This document shows, one piece after another, positions 1 to 6,336 of a DNA stretch of 6,336 nt (position 1 is the first letter of the stretch; every line of letters starts with the position of its first letter). The notes beneath the pieces are model-generated. The model worked only from the letters and a program-made list of their open reading frames with translations. It made no database searches and was not told where the DNA came from. Location: contig JAOMYS010000063.1 in NCBI GenBank assembly GCA_028372485.1, positions 1 through 6,336 of the forward strand. The letters run 5' to 3'. A program made the position numbers and the translations under genes. Source of the stretch: Rickettsiaceae bacterium (GTDB lineage: Bacteria; Pseudomonadota; Alphaproteobacteria; Rickettsiales; Rickettsiaceae).

Positions 1-110
1 AAACAACTATAGTCGATTTAGATGAATATTATACTAAGTTCAATGAGCGACGCCAAATAATAAGTGAGCGAAGAGTAACGTTATCCCGATTCAAAATAAA
101 TGTGCTATAG
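1..110 (+). CDS. Possible C-terminal end of an unidentified protein, 5' end outside window
   Basis: From base 3 one plus-strand frame stays open for 35 codons and ends at a TAG at 108-110; the other two plus frames stop within the first 25 bases. The peptide is hydrophilic and charged, beginning TIVDLDEYYTKFNERRQ and ending TLSRFKINVL. I do not recognise a family. Support for real coding is modest: G+C by codon position is about 40, 31 and 29 percent, the graded pattern expected of a gene in AT-rich DNA. On the opposite strand no ATG follows birA, so no minus-strand gene starts here. If real, the gene is convergent with birA and overlaps it by six bases. The alternative is a chance open frame in a short spacer, since 35 open codons can arise by chance at this composition. 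Confidence 0.4.
   Translation, partial: TTIVDLDEYYTKFNERRQIISERRVTLSRFKINVL
105..110. other. Palindromic shared stop site CTATAG of two convergent genes
   Basis: The hexamer CTATAG reads the same on both strands. It supplies the TAG stop of birA on the minus strand (105-107) and the TAG stop of the possible plus-strand gene (108-110), so the two reading frames overlap tail to tail by six bases. I see no stem-loop followed by a T-run on either side, so no intrinsic terminator separates them here. The birA stop is firm. The plus-strand stop matters only if the upstream frame is a real gene. Confidence 0.4.
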
Positions 111-869
111 GACATCACCAGCTGATAGGCTGCATATCTGCCCACTAGCAAGTTGTATTCTCATTGCACCATCAAAATCTATCTCTTTGAATATTCCAGA
201 AACACGACGCACGCCATCATCTACTGTTACAACCTTATTTAAATTATAGGCCCTTTTCATCCAATTTTCCCTTATAGACAGGAAATTATCATCAATTATC
301 CATTGTTTATACAATTTATCAAATCTATTCATTAGAATATTCAAAAATTCATCAGGAATTTCTATATTAATCCCCTCTTCATTCAAAGAAGTAGTTGAAT
401 AATCAAGATCTCTAGGGGATGCCTTTATATTAACTCCAAAACCTATAACAACATAATTTTTATCCCTTACTTTGATAGATTCTAATAAAATACCACATAG
501 CTTCTTTCCTTTAATAAGCACATCGTTTGGCCATTTCAGAGTAATATCTGAACTACTTACTTTACTTCTGCCATTGCTACTTCGTATAGTTTCTACGATA
601 GAATCGTACATCGCATTTGCAATTACAAATGATAATTGCGGGTGTCTTTTTGGATCAACCTTGCTGTCTAATAATATACTAGCATGTAGATTTCCCTCTA
701 AGGAAACCCAAGCTCGTCCTTTCTTCCCTCTACCTGCCGTTTGTTTGCGTGATGATATTACGAAGTCTCCTGAAGTACCAGAATTTGCAAGATGAAGAGC
801 TTCCGAGTTCGTACTATCGATGGTCTCAAATGTTAAAAGATTATAGTCCTTCAGCCAAGCAAATTGCAT
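105..869 (-). CDS. birA: Biotin--[acetyl-CoA-carboxylase] ligase, monofunctional (BirA without repressor domain)
   Basis: A 254-residue cytoplasmic enzyme that activates biotin with ATP to biotinyl-5'-AMP and transfers it to a lysine of biotin carrier domains, such as AccB of acetyl-CoA carboxylase. The catalytic domain fills most of the protein: the entry motif TIDSTNSEAL (residues 17-26), the biotin/AMP loop AGRGKKGRAW (45-54), and KWPNDVLIKGKKLCGILLES (112-131), whose first lysine matches the conserved catalytic lysine of the family. A small SH3-like C-terminal domain follows (about 212-254, ending in LSAGDVL). The protein begins directly at the catalytic domain. The N-terminal helix-turn-helix of the 321-residue E. 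coli protein is absent, so it should not act as the biotin-operon repressor. The ATG lies 12 bases after the nuoN stop and has no Shine-Dalgarno sequence, so expression from the nuo transcript is likely. The gene directly after nuoN is a familiar alphaproteobacterial position. Confidence 0.95.
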   Translation of the reverse strand: MQFAWLKDYNLLTFETIDSTNSEALHLANSGTSGDFVISSRKQTAGRGKKGRAWVSLEGNLHASILLDSKVDPKRHPQLSFVIANAMYDSIVETIRSSNGRSKVSSSDITLKWPNDVLIKGKKLCGILLESIKVRDKNYVVIGFGVNIKASPRDLDYSTTSLNEEGINIEIPDEFLNILMNRFDKLYKQWIIDDNFLSIRENWMKRAYNLNKVVTVDDGVRRVSGIFKEIDFDGAMRIQLASGQICSLSAGDVL

Positions 870-881
870 ATAGGTAAAAAA

Positions 882-2288
882 TTAAACTAGATAATATGAT
901 GCTGGAATAATAAACAGCAAAATGAATGCCATACTTAAAGAAGTGACCAAAAATAATCCCTTGTGCGTTGGAATAATTGTAATATTGCCTTCAGATTCCA
1001 TGAAATACATATATTTTATCACTTTCAAATAATAGAATGCTGCAATGACACTTGTGAGTGCACCAAAAATGGCTAAGGTAATTTCACCCTGTTTCACTGC
1101 ATTATAAAAAACATAATATTTACCAAAAAATCCTGCTAGCGGTGGAAGGCCAATCATGGAAAACATTATTATTGAAATTGCAGCTGCTATGGTTTTTCGC
1201 ATATTGGCAACTCCCTTTAAATCTTCAAAGGTTGCATTATCACTTCGCTTGCCAAATAGTGCTATTAAGCATACAAAAAATCCTATAACACTTACTGCAT
1301 ATATTACCATATATATAAAAGCAGCATGATATCCATCAAATGAATTAAGGCATATAGCAACAAGAACGTAACCAATATTCAGAATCGTACTATATGCCAT
1401 AAGTCTTTTTAAAGATGATTGACCAATTGCACCAAGTGCCCCCACCATCATAGAAAAGATCGCAACTATTTTAAGCAGATCTACAGATATTTGTGTATAA
1501 TCCGCTATTACGTAATGCACTATTTTTAGCAAAACCGCAACCATACCTACCTTTTGTGCTACTGAAAAATATGTAACAACAGAGATTGGCGATCCTTCAT
1601 ATACGTCTGGAGTCCAAAAATGTAAAGGCGCAGCAGAGAGTTTAAATAAGATTGCAGATAATATAAAAACAATCCCTATTACTATGCTTATTTTAGCATC
1701 TGAGCCTAGTGCTAGATTTATGTCTGAGAATTTTAAGCTTCCAGCAAATCCATATAGGAAAGACATACCGAGCAACATTAGTCCACTCATCAAAGCACCG
1801 AGTATGAAATATTTGAGTCCTGCTTCTGAAGACTTAACCTCCTTTGTGTTAAATGCAGCTAGTGCATAACCAGCCAGTGCTTGCAGTTCTAAACCGCAAA
1901 AAAGCACTATAAAATCTTGTGCTGAGATTGATACAAAAATACCTACTGTTGAAAGAAGTAGCAGAGTTGAGAACTCCATCTTGATAGAAGCTTTTGAGAT
2001 TTTCGTTAAATCACTATATACAAGTAAACTCATTAAAGTAAATGCCAATACTAATGCTTTTAAAGAAGAAAATGAAGATGCGGCTACGAACGAATCGGAA
2101 AAGGCAGATACGTAATAAGGATAGGGTATCCAATATACTAGATAAAAAATTATGCAAAGCATAAATAGCATTGTAATGTTCAATATCTTTTGGCTATATT
2201 TAGTGTAGCAAACAGCTATCACCTGCATACACATCGCAAGCAATGTAAGCATAATTTCAGGTAGTATTACGACAAATTGATTTAACAT
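882..2288 (-). CDS. nuoN: NADH-quinone oxidoreductase subunit N
   Basis: A 468-residue, strongly hydrophobic inner-membrane protein, one of the three antiporter-like proton-pumping subunits of complex I and the one nearest the quinone-binding end. The central proton-antiporter domain carries CGLELQALAGYALAAF (131-146), KYFILGALMSG (159-169), FKLSAAPLHFWTPDVYEGSP (215-234) and the late GLPPLAGFFGKYYVF (380-394). The expected charged residues are present: Glu134, Lys159, Lys216, Lys246 and Lys390, matching E. coli Glu133, Lys158, Lys217, Lys247 and Lys395. Length is normal for the family, which usually has 14 transmembrane helices. The ATG start lies 15 bases after the nuoM stop, and the N-terminus MLNQFVVILPEIMLTL is typical of NuoN. 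No Shine-Dalgarno sequence is visible in the gap. It is transcribed after nuoM and before birA. Confidence 0.97.
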   Translation of the reverse strand: MLNQFVVILPEIMLTLLAMCMQVIAVCYTKYSQKILNITMLFMLCIIFYLVYWIPYPYYVSAFSDSFVAASSFSSLKALVLAFTLMSLLVYSDLTKISKASIKMEFSTLLLLSTVGIFVSISAQDFIVLFCGLELQALAGYALAAFNTKEVKSSEAGLKYFILGALMSGLMLLGMSFLYGFAGSLKFSDINLALGSDAKISIVIGIVFILSAILFKLSAAPLHFWTPDVYEGSPISVVTYFSVAQKVGMVAVLLKIVHYVIADYTQISVDLLKIVAIFSMMVGALGAIGQSSLKRLMAYSTILNIGYVLVAICLNSFDGYHAAFIYMVIYAVSVIGFFVCLIALFGKRSDNATFEDLKGVANMRKTIAAAISIIMFSMIGLPPLAGFFGKYYVFYNAVKQGEITLAIFGALTSVIAAFYYLKVIKYMYFMESEGNITIIPTHKGLFLVTSLSMAFILLFIIPASYYLV

Positions 2289-2303
2289 ATTATGTGTCTA
2301 TAT

Positions 2304-3794
2304 TTATAAAACGGTATATATACCAGCTAAATTATTAACTGGTATATTGATTACAGAGAGTAAATTATTTGGCATGAGACCAATATATATTATTAACACT
2401 ACCAAAGGAAATAAAGCAGCCTTTTCGTACAGTTTTAAATCTTCAAATTTTGTAATCGCTTTATCCGTAACTTTCCCAAACATTACCAATTTATATAATT
2501 TCAACATATATACAGCCCCCAAGATTACACCAAATGCGCACGTGATGCCGATTACTGGGCTTACATCAAAGATTCCCACTATGCTCAAAAACTCACCTAT
2601 GAATCCACTGAGGCCTGGGAGGCCAACAGAACCAAGCATTGCAATCATGAAACAGGTAGCAAGTACTGGCATGCTAGATGCCACCCCACCATATTTACTG
2701 ATCTCCTTCGTGTGATGACGCTCATATAGCATTCCAACAATCAAAAATAAAGCAGATGAAATTAATCCGTGACTAATCATCTGGAATACTGCTCCGCTAA
2801 TCCCTTTTACAGTAAAGCTAAATATACCGCCAGTAACATATCCCATATGAGCAACAGAAGAATATGCTATCATTTTTTTCATGTCAGTTTGTGCAAGAGC
2901 AACAAGAGATGCATAAATTACTGCAAATCCACTAATCCAAAGTACATATGTTGCAAAATACTCAGATGCAGCAGGTAGCATTGGGAGGGATACTCTCAAA
3001 AATGCATAGCCCCCTAGTTTTAATAAAATACCAGCAAGCATTGCAGATCCTGCTGTTGGCGCTTGAACGTGCGCATCAGGTAGCCACGTGTGAAACGGAA
3101 CGATAGGAACTTTCACTGCAAATGAAATGAAAGTAGCAAGCCATAGTAATTGCTGCACCTCTAGAGAGAATTTTGGAACTATTATAGCAAGATCAATAAT
3201 GTTAAACGTACCTGTTTGAGTATATATATATATTAAAGCAATTAGTAAAAATACTGATCCGAAGAAAGTATATAGGAAGAATTTTACAGTTGCATATACT
3301 CTATTCTCTCCTCCCCAGATACCAATTATCAAATACATTGGTATAAGAATCACCTCAAAGAATCCATAGAATAGAAGTAAATTTAATGAAGAAAATGCAC
3401 CTATGCAGAATGATTCAAGAAGCAAAAAGCATAGCAAAAATTCTTTAATATTTTTCTTAATGGTAAAGAGACTAGCCACTATACAAATTAGCGTAAGCAA
3501 TGCACTTAAGAAGATAAAATATACAGATAATCCGTCAACACCTACATGAAACTCAAGACCAATAGAGTTTACTAAATTATAATGTTCAACAAATTGGAAT
3601 GACGATGCACTATTGTCAAAGCTAAGTATCATATATGTTGTTGAAATCAGAGTCAGTACTGATGCTAAAATAGCCACATACATAGCATATAATTGCTTCT
3701 TCGATGACTTGCTATGACTAATGAAAAAAGTAATATATAATGCACTTACAAGAGGCAATAAAATACTAAGCGATAAAATCGGTAAATTTTGCAT
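2304..3794 (-). CDS. nuoM: NADH-quinone oxidoreductase subunit M
   Basis: An integral inner-membrane antiporter-like subunit of complex I, placed between NuoN and NuoL and forming one proton channel. I choose the ATG at 3794-3792, giving 496 residues that begin MQNLPILSLSILLPLVSAL, the normal NuoM N-terminus, one base after the nuoL stop. A longer frame begins with TTG at 3833 (or an ATG at 3821) but adds polar residues inside nuoL. Key residues, numbered from the chosen start, are Glu147 in YGFFEVILIPMYLIIG, Lys228 in AVKVPIVPFHTWLPDAHVQA, Lys259 in LLKLGGYAFLR, His326 and His342 in the central helices, and Glu401 in GLSGFIGEF. These correspond to E. coli Glu144, Lys234, Lys265 and Glu407. 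The family usually has 14 transmembrane helices. The tight junction with nuoL suggests translation by reinitiation. Confidence 0.97.
   Translation of the reverse strand: MQNLPILSLSILLPLVSALYITFFISHSKSSKKQLYAMYVAILASVLTLISTTYMILSFDNSASSFQFVEHYNLVNSIGLEFHVGVDGLSVYFIFLSALLTLICIVASLFTIKKNIKEFLLCFLLLESFCIGAFSSLNLLLFYGFFEVILIPMYLIIGIWGGENRVYATVKFFLYTFFGSVFLLIALIYIYTQTGTFNIIDLAIIVPKFSLEVQQLLWLATFISFAVKVPIVPFHTWLPDAHVQAPTAGSAMLAGILLKLGGYAFLRVSLPMLPAASEYFATYVLWISGFAVIYASLVALAQTDMKKMIAYSSVAHMGYVTGGIFSFTVKGISGAVFQMISHGLISSALFLIVGMLYERHHTKEISKYGGVASSMPVLATCFMIAMLGSVGLPGLSGFIGEFLSIVGIFDVSPVIGITCAFGVILGAVYMLKLYKLVMFGKVTDKAITKFEDLKLYEKAALFPLVVLIIYIGLMPNNLLSVINIPVNNLAGIYTVL
3221..3233. repeat. Short TA dinucleotide run inside nuoM
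   Basis: Thirteen bases of perfect TA alternation (six units plus one base) lie within nuoM and encode the IYIY stretch just before TQTGTF. Similar shorter runs occur inside nuoL at 3882-3892 (GYIY) and 4122-4131 (YIY). All keep the reading frame intact in this sequence. They are best explained by isoleucine-tyrosine alternation with AT-rich codons in membrane helices. I see no sign that they are regulatory. Confidence 0.6.
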
Positions 3795-3801
3795 TTTACA
3801 T
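3791..3801 (-). promoter_or_regulatory. nuoL stop / nuoM start junction with one-base spacing
   Basis: On the minus strand the last nuoL codon, its TAA stop, one A and the nuoM ATG read ATGTAAAATGC. There is no AGGAGG-like site upstream of the nuoM ATG, only a GGG about a dozen bases before it. This arrangement favours termination-reinitiation, in which the ribosome finishing NuoL restarts on NuoM, keeping the two antiporter-like subunits in similar amounts. The geometry is seen directly; the coupling is inferred. Confidence 0.5.
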
Positions 3802-5724
3802 AACCCATAATTGTTGTACATAGTTCGATACAAGAATAGTGACGTATAGCACTATTCCACATACGATATAAAATACATAATTATATATATATCCTGTTTG
3901 TACTTTGCAGATACACCAGCTACATATTTTAGTGAGTGCGCTAAATCCGTTAGGGCCAAATCTGTCAATTAATTTCATATCAAAGCATGATGACCACTTG
4001 CTTAAAATTTTAGTAGGATGAATGAATAGTTTCTCATAAATTTCATCAAAGAAAAATTTATTATGAATAATGTGGTAGGTATCTTTCATCTGTTTTTTAA
4101 GCTCAGAATATTTATTACATTTATATATATAAACCCCAATCATTATACCAACAATCCCAACAATAAGAGGCAAGGATTCTATTAAAAAAGGTGCATGATG
4201 CTCTTGGTCAGGAATGTTCAAATTGAATATACTACCAGAGAAGAATCCGTAAGGGCTATGGATAGATAAAATATAATAACCAACCATACCAGAAAATAAT
4301 GCCCCAGCATTCAGTATCATAAGAGGTATATTCATAATATTCGGAGACTCATGCGCATGATCAAAAGCAGATTTACTTAACCGAGTACTGCCATGAAATG
4401 TGAGTATAATTATTTTCAGCGAATAAATTGCCGTAAGTATTGCTGCAATTATGCCGAGCGTAAATGCAATATTTCCTGACAATCCAGCACCATATGCTGA
4501 CTCTAGTACTAGATCCTTGGAATAAAAACCAGCAAACGGATATATACCAATGATAGCAAGTGAACCTATCCAGAAATTTGCATATGTTATTGGCATCTTT
4601 CTTCTGAGTCCTCCCATCTTGAATACATCTTGCTCATGGCAGGAATGAATCACACTACCAGCTGATAAAAACAATAGAGCCTTAAAAAATCCATGGGTAA
4701 CTAAATGAAAAATACCAGCTTGATACGCAGACACACCGCATGCAACGAACATATAGCCTAGTTGAGAACAAGTTGAGTATGCGATAATCTTTTTTATATC
4801 TTCTTGAGCAATTGCAACAAGAGCTGCGAATAGGCAAGTTATACCACCAACTATCGTAATGATCTGAAGCACTAGAGTGCTATACTCAAACATAAAGGAG
4901 CATCTTGCTACAAGAAACACACCTGCTGTTACCATAGTTGCAGCGTGAATTAGAGCAGATACTGGTGTTGGCCCTTCCATTGCGTCAGGTAGCCAGACAT
5001 GCATTCCTATTTGCGCAGATTTTCCCATACATCCAAGAAATAGCATCAAGCAGATAATATCTAGAACGACAAAATCAGTACCCAATATATTCAAATGAGT
5101 AGCAGACAAAATTTCAGATAATTGAAATACATGGTAAAAATCTAGACTGCCTGTGTATAGAAGAATCATTACGATCCCGATGATGAATGCAAAATCTCCT
5201 ACTCTATTAACTACAAAAGCCTTAATAGCTGCATTGTTAGCAGAATCCTTCTGATAGTAATATCCTATGAGTAGATAAGAGCATAGACCTACCCCCTCCC
5301 AGCCAAAAAACAGCTGCAGGAAATTATCGGATGACACTAGGGACAACATGAAGAAAGTAAATAATGATAGATATGAAAGAAACTTAGGTAAGTTCTTATC
5401 ATCAGCCATATATCCAAGAGAATATATGTGAACCACTGCGGATACTGTTGTTACAAGTAAAAACATTATTGCAGTAAGTTGATCAACATATATCGACCAA
5501 TTAACCTTGAGCGAATCAAGCACAAGCCAGCTTGAAGTTAAATGCATAGTTTCTTGATTGATGCCAGCTTTTACAAATATCATAAATGCACAAATAGCAG
5601 TGGCTATAATAGCCCCACCTGCAATATAACTTGCTGTGCATTTGGTAATTCTTTTGCATATCATGCCATTAATAGCAGCGGATATTAGGGGTAAAAAGAT
5701 TATCGATTTTAGTATCAGTTCCAT
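3796..5724 (-). CDS. nuoL: NADH-quinone oxidoreductase subunit L
   Basis: A 642-residue inner-membrane protein, the distal antiporter-like proton-pumping subunit of complex I. The N-terminal antiporter segment (about 65-115) is followed by the main proton-antiporter domain with FGWEGVGLCSYLLIGYYY (140-157), NRVGDFAF (173-180), MGKSAQIGMHVWLPDAMEGP (233-252) and ALIHAATMVTAGVFL (257-271). Functional residues Glu143, Asp177, Lys235, His260, His340, His344, Lys348 and Lys403 (in FAGFYSKD) are all present. The C-terminal extension typical of NuoL, the long lateral helix plus final anchor, is complete: it includes FFFDEIYEKLFIHP (557-570), DRFGPNG (587-593) and VQTGYIYNY (608-616). Length is usual for the family. 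The start is an ATG eight bases after the nuoK stop, with only a weak GGGGA about 12 bases upstream. One small oddity is a cysteine cluster CSWCIC at 601-606. Confidence 0.98.
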   Translation of the reverse strand: MELILKSIIFLPLISAAINGMICKRITKCTASYIAGGAIIATAICAFMIFVKAGINQETMHLTSSWLVLDSLKVNWSIYVDQLTAIMFLLVTTVSAVVHIYSLGYMADDKNLPKFLSYLSLFTFFMLSLVSSDNFLQLFFGWEGVGLCSYLLIGYYYQKDSANNAAIKAFVVNRVGDFAFIIGIVMILLYTGSLDFYHVFQLSEILSATHLNILGTDFVVLDIICLMLFLGCMGKSAQIGMHVWLPDAMEGPTPVSALIHAATMVTAGVFLVARCSFMFEYSTLVLQIITIVGGITCLFAALVAIAQEDIKKIIAYSTCSQLGYMFVACGVSAYQAGIFHLVTHGFFKALLFLSAGSVIHSCHEQDVFKMGGLRRKMPITYANFWIGSLAIIGIYPFAGFYSKDLVLESAYGAGLSGNIAFTLGIIAAILTAIYSLKIIILTFHGSTRLSKSAFDHAHESPNIMNIPLMILNAGALFSGMVGYYILSIHSPYGFFSGSIFNLNIPDQEHHAPFLIESLPLIVGIVGIMIGVYIYKCNKYSELKKQMKDTYHIIHNKFFFDEIYEKLFIHPTKILSKWSSCFDMKLIDRFGPNGFSALTKICSWCICKVQTGYIYNYVFYIVCGIVLYVTILVSNYVQQLWVM

Positions 5725-5732
5725 AAAATATA

Positions 5733-6050
5733 TTATCCCCGCATCTGGTTAATATCCTCAATTTCAATTGAGTTCTGATTACGAAAATATAATACTAATA
5801 TCGCAAGACCAATAGAAATCTCAGCTGCTGCTATCGACAATATTATAACACTAAAAACCTGACCTACGATATCTTGTAAATGTACCGAAAATGCTGCAAA
5901 ATTTAGGTTTACAGCAAGTAGCATTAACTCTAATGACATCAAGATTGTTATTACATTCTTGCGGTTCATGAATAAACCAGCAACACCAATTGCAAATAGC
6001 AATGAGGAAACTATCAAATAATGCTCTAAAGAAATTTCATTAATAACCAT
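5733..6050 (-). CDS. nuoK: NADH-quinone oxidoreductase subunit K
   Basis: A 105-residue membrane protein with three predicted helices, homologous to mitochondrial ND4L. It sits in the membrane arm of complex I between NuoJ and NuoN and carries part of the central chain of charged residues used in proton translocation. The two essential glutamates are present: Glu41 in MSLELMLLAVNLNF and Glu77 in AAAEISIGLAILVLYFRN, equivalent to E. coli Glu36 and Glu72. The five-residue shift reflects a slightly longer N-terminus. The tail EIEDINQMRG is typical of alphaproteobacterial NuoK. The ATG follows the nuoJ TAG by two bases, so translation is probably coupled to nuoJ. Nothing is missing or broken. Confidence 0.98.
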   Translation of the reverse strand: MVINEISLEHYLIVSSLLFAIGVAGLFMNRKNVITILMSLELMLLAVNLNFAAFSVHLQDIVGQVFSVIILSIAAAEISIGLAILVLYFRNQNSIEIEDINQMRG

Positions 6051-6052
6051 TA

Positions 6053-6336
6053 CTATTTATCATAATTTAAATTATCTAATCCTGATTTGCCATTTAATTT
6101 AGCAAATTCTAAGCTATTTTCTTTACTTCTTTTTAGTTGCTCGGAGACTCTCTGTCTTTTAACACCCGTTCTGAGTCTTAGCGTTAAAGCAATGCTTGCA
6201 ACCATTGCAACAAACAAAATGACTCCAACCAATTGGAACGGTAATATAAAGTCCGTATATAATACATTCCCAATTGCATGAGCATTACTAATCTCTGGCA
6301 GAATAGTAAATTTTGAAACATCAAGAGGTTCTACCC
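6053..6336 (-). CDS. nuoJ: NADH-quinone oxidoreductase subunit J, C-terminal part (5' end outside window)
   Basis: Reading the minus strand from base 6334 gives 93 residues ending in a TAG at 6055-6053, two bases before the nuoK start. The peptide includes SNAHAIGNVLYTDFILPF (16-33), then the last transmembrane helix VGVILFVAMVASIALTLR (36-53) and the basic motif LRTGVKRQR (54-62), which closely follows the LYTxY...LTLRxRxGVKRQ pattern of alphaproteobacterial NuoJ, the homologue of mitochondrial ND6. NuoJ lies in the membrane arm near the quinone-binding end and takes part in coupling quinone reduction to proton movement. A polar tail of about 30 residues follows the motif and ends GKSGLDNLNYDK. 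The N-terminal half, with the family's pi-bulge helix, is beyond the window edge, so its integrity cannot be judged. Confidence 0.93.
   Translation of the reverse strand, partial: VEPLDVSKFTILPEISNAHAIGNVLYTDFILPFQLVGVILFVAMVASIALTLRLRTGVKRQRVSEQLKRSKENSLEFAKLNGKSGLDNLNYDK

Noticed and set aside
44..71. Direct repeat TGAGCGA at 44-50 and 65-71
   Set aside because: Only seven bases, two copies, and explained if the plus frame codes for the two ERR tripeptides there; no array or mobile-element end.
60..110. Intrinsic terminator after birA
   Set aside because: No G+C-rich stem followed by a T-run could be found on either strand.
472..795. Plus-strand open frame of 107 codons inside birA
   Set aside because: It lies wholly opposite birA, whose catalytic motifs are unmistakable; its translation shows no family and begins and ends without gene context.
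1684..1869. Plus-strand open frame of 61 codons inside nuoN
   Set aside because: Antisense shadow of conserved NuoN helices; no start signal and no recognisable product.
2347..2978. Two plus-strand open frames opposite nuoM
   Set aside because: Both are antisense to conserved NuoM sequence; low-complexity translations with no recognisable domains.
6087..6281. Plus-strand open frame of 64 codons at the right end
   Set aside because: It is antisense to the clearly recognisable C-terminus of NuoJ.
1..6336. A novel defence, mobile or biosynthetic system
   Set aside because: Every base outside the first 104 is explained by nuoJ-N and birA with gaps of at most 15 bases; no repeats, integrase, toxin or CRISPR-like pattern is visible.

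Overview
The window holds the 3' end of a respiratory complex I (NADH:ubiquinone oxidoreductase, nuo) operon followed by a biotin-protein ligase gene. All are on the minus strand, so transcription runs from high to low coordinates. The order is nuoJ (only its 3' part is inside the window) - nuoK - nuoL - nuoM - nuoN - birA. DNA is AT-rich (roughly 35% G+C, estimated by eye from sample lines), the coding density is nearly complete (gaps of 1 to 15 bases), and tails such as NuoJ LRxRTGVKRQ and NuoK EDINQMRG are of the alphaproteobacterial/mitochondrial type. The series nuoJKLMN-birA is a common alphaproteobacterial arrangement. Together with the low G+C this suggests a Rickettsiales-like or other AT-rich, host-associated alphaproteobacterium. 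That placement is an inference and the genus cannot be read from the window.

Region by region: 1-110 probably carries the last 35 codons of an unidentified plus-strand gene that converges on birA and overlaps it by six bases at a shared stop-codon palindrome. 105-869 is birA, a ligase without the DNA-binding repressor domain. 882-2288 is nuoN, 2304-3794 is nuoM (start moved inward from a TTG at 3833 to an ATG at 3794), 3796-5724 is nuoL, 5733-6050 is nuoK, and 6053-6336 is the C-terminal part of nuoJ.

NuoJ, K, L, M and N are all membrane-arm subunits. NuoL, NuoM and NuoN are the three antiporter-like proton channels, and NuoJ and NuoK link them to the quinone-binding end. All key charged residues that I could check in K, L, M and N are present and no frame is broken, so the membrane arm looks functional. 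BirA attaches biotin to carboxylase carrier proteins and has no direct role in complex I; it probably shares the transcript for historical reasons.

I did not find a novel system here. The points worth a second look are the convergent gene end at 1-110, the nuoM start choice, the lack of Shine-Dalgarno sequences across the tightly packed operon, and minor sequence oddities. No tRNA, rRNA, mobile element, CRISPR array, promoter or terminator could be supported, and no gene-free stretch exceeds 15 bases.
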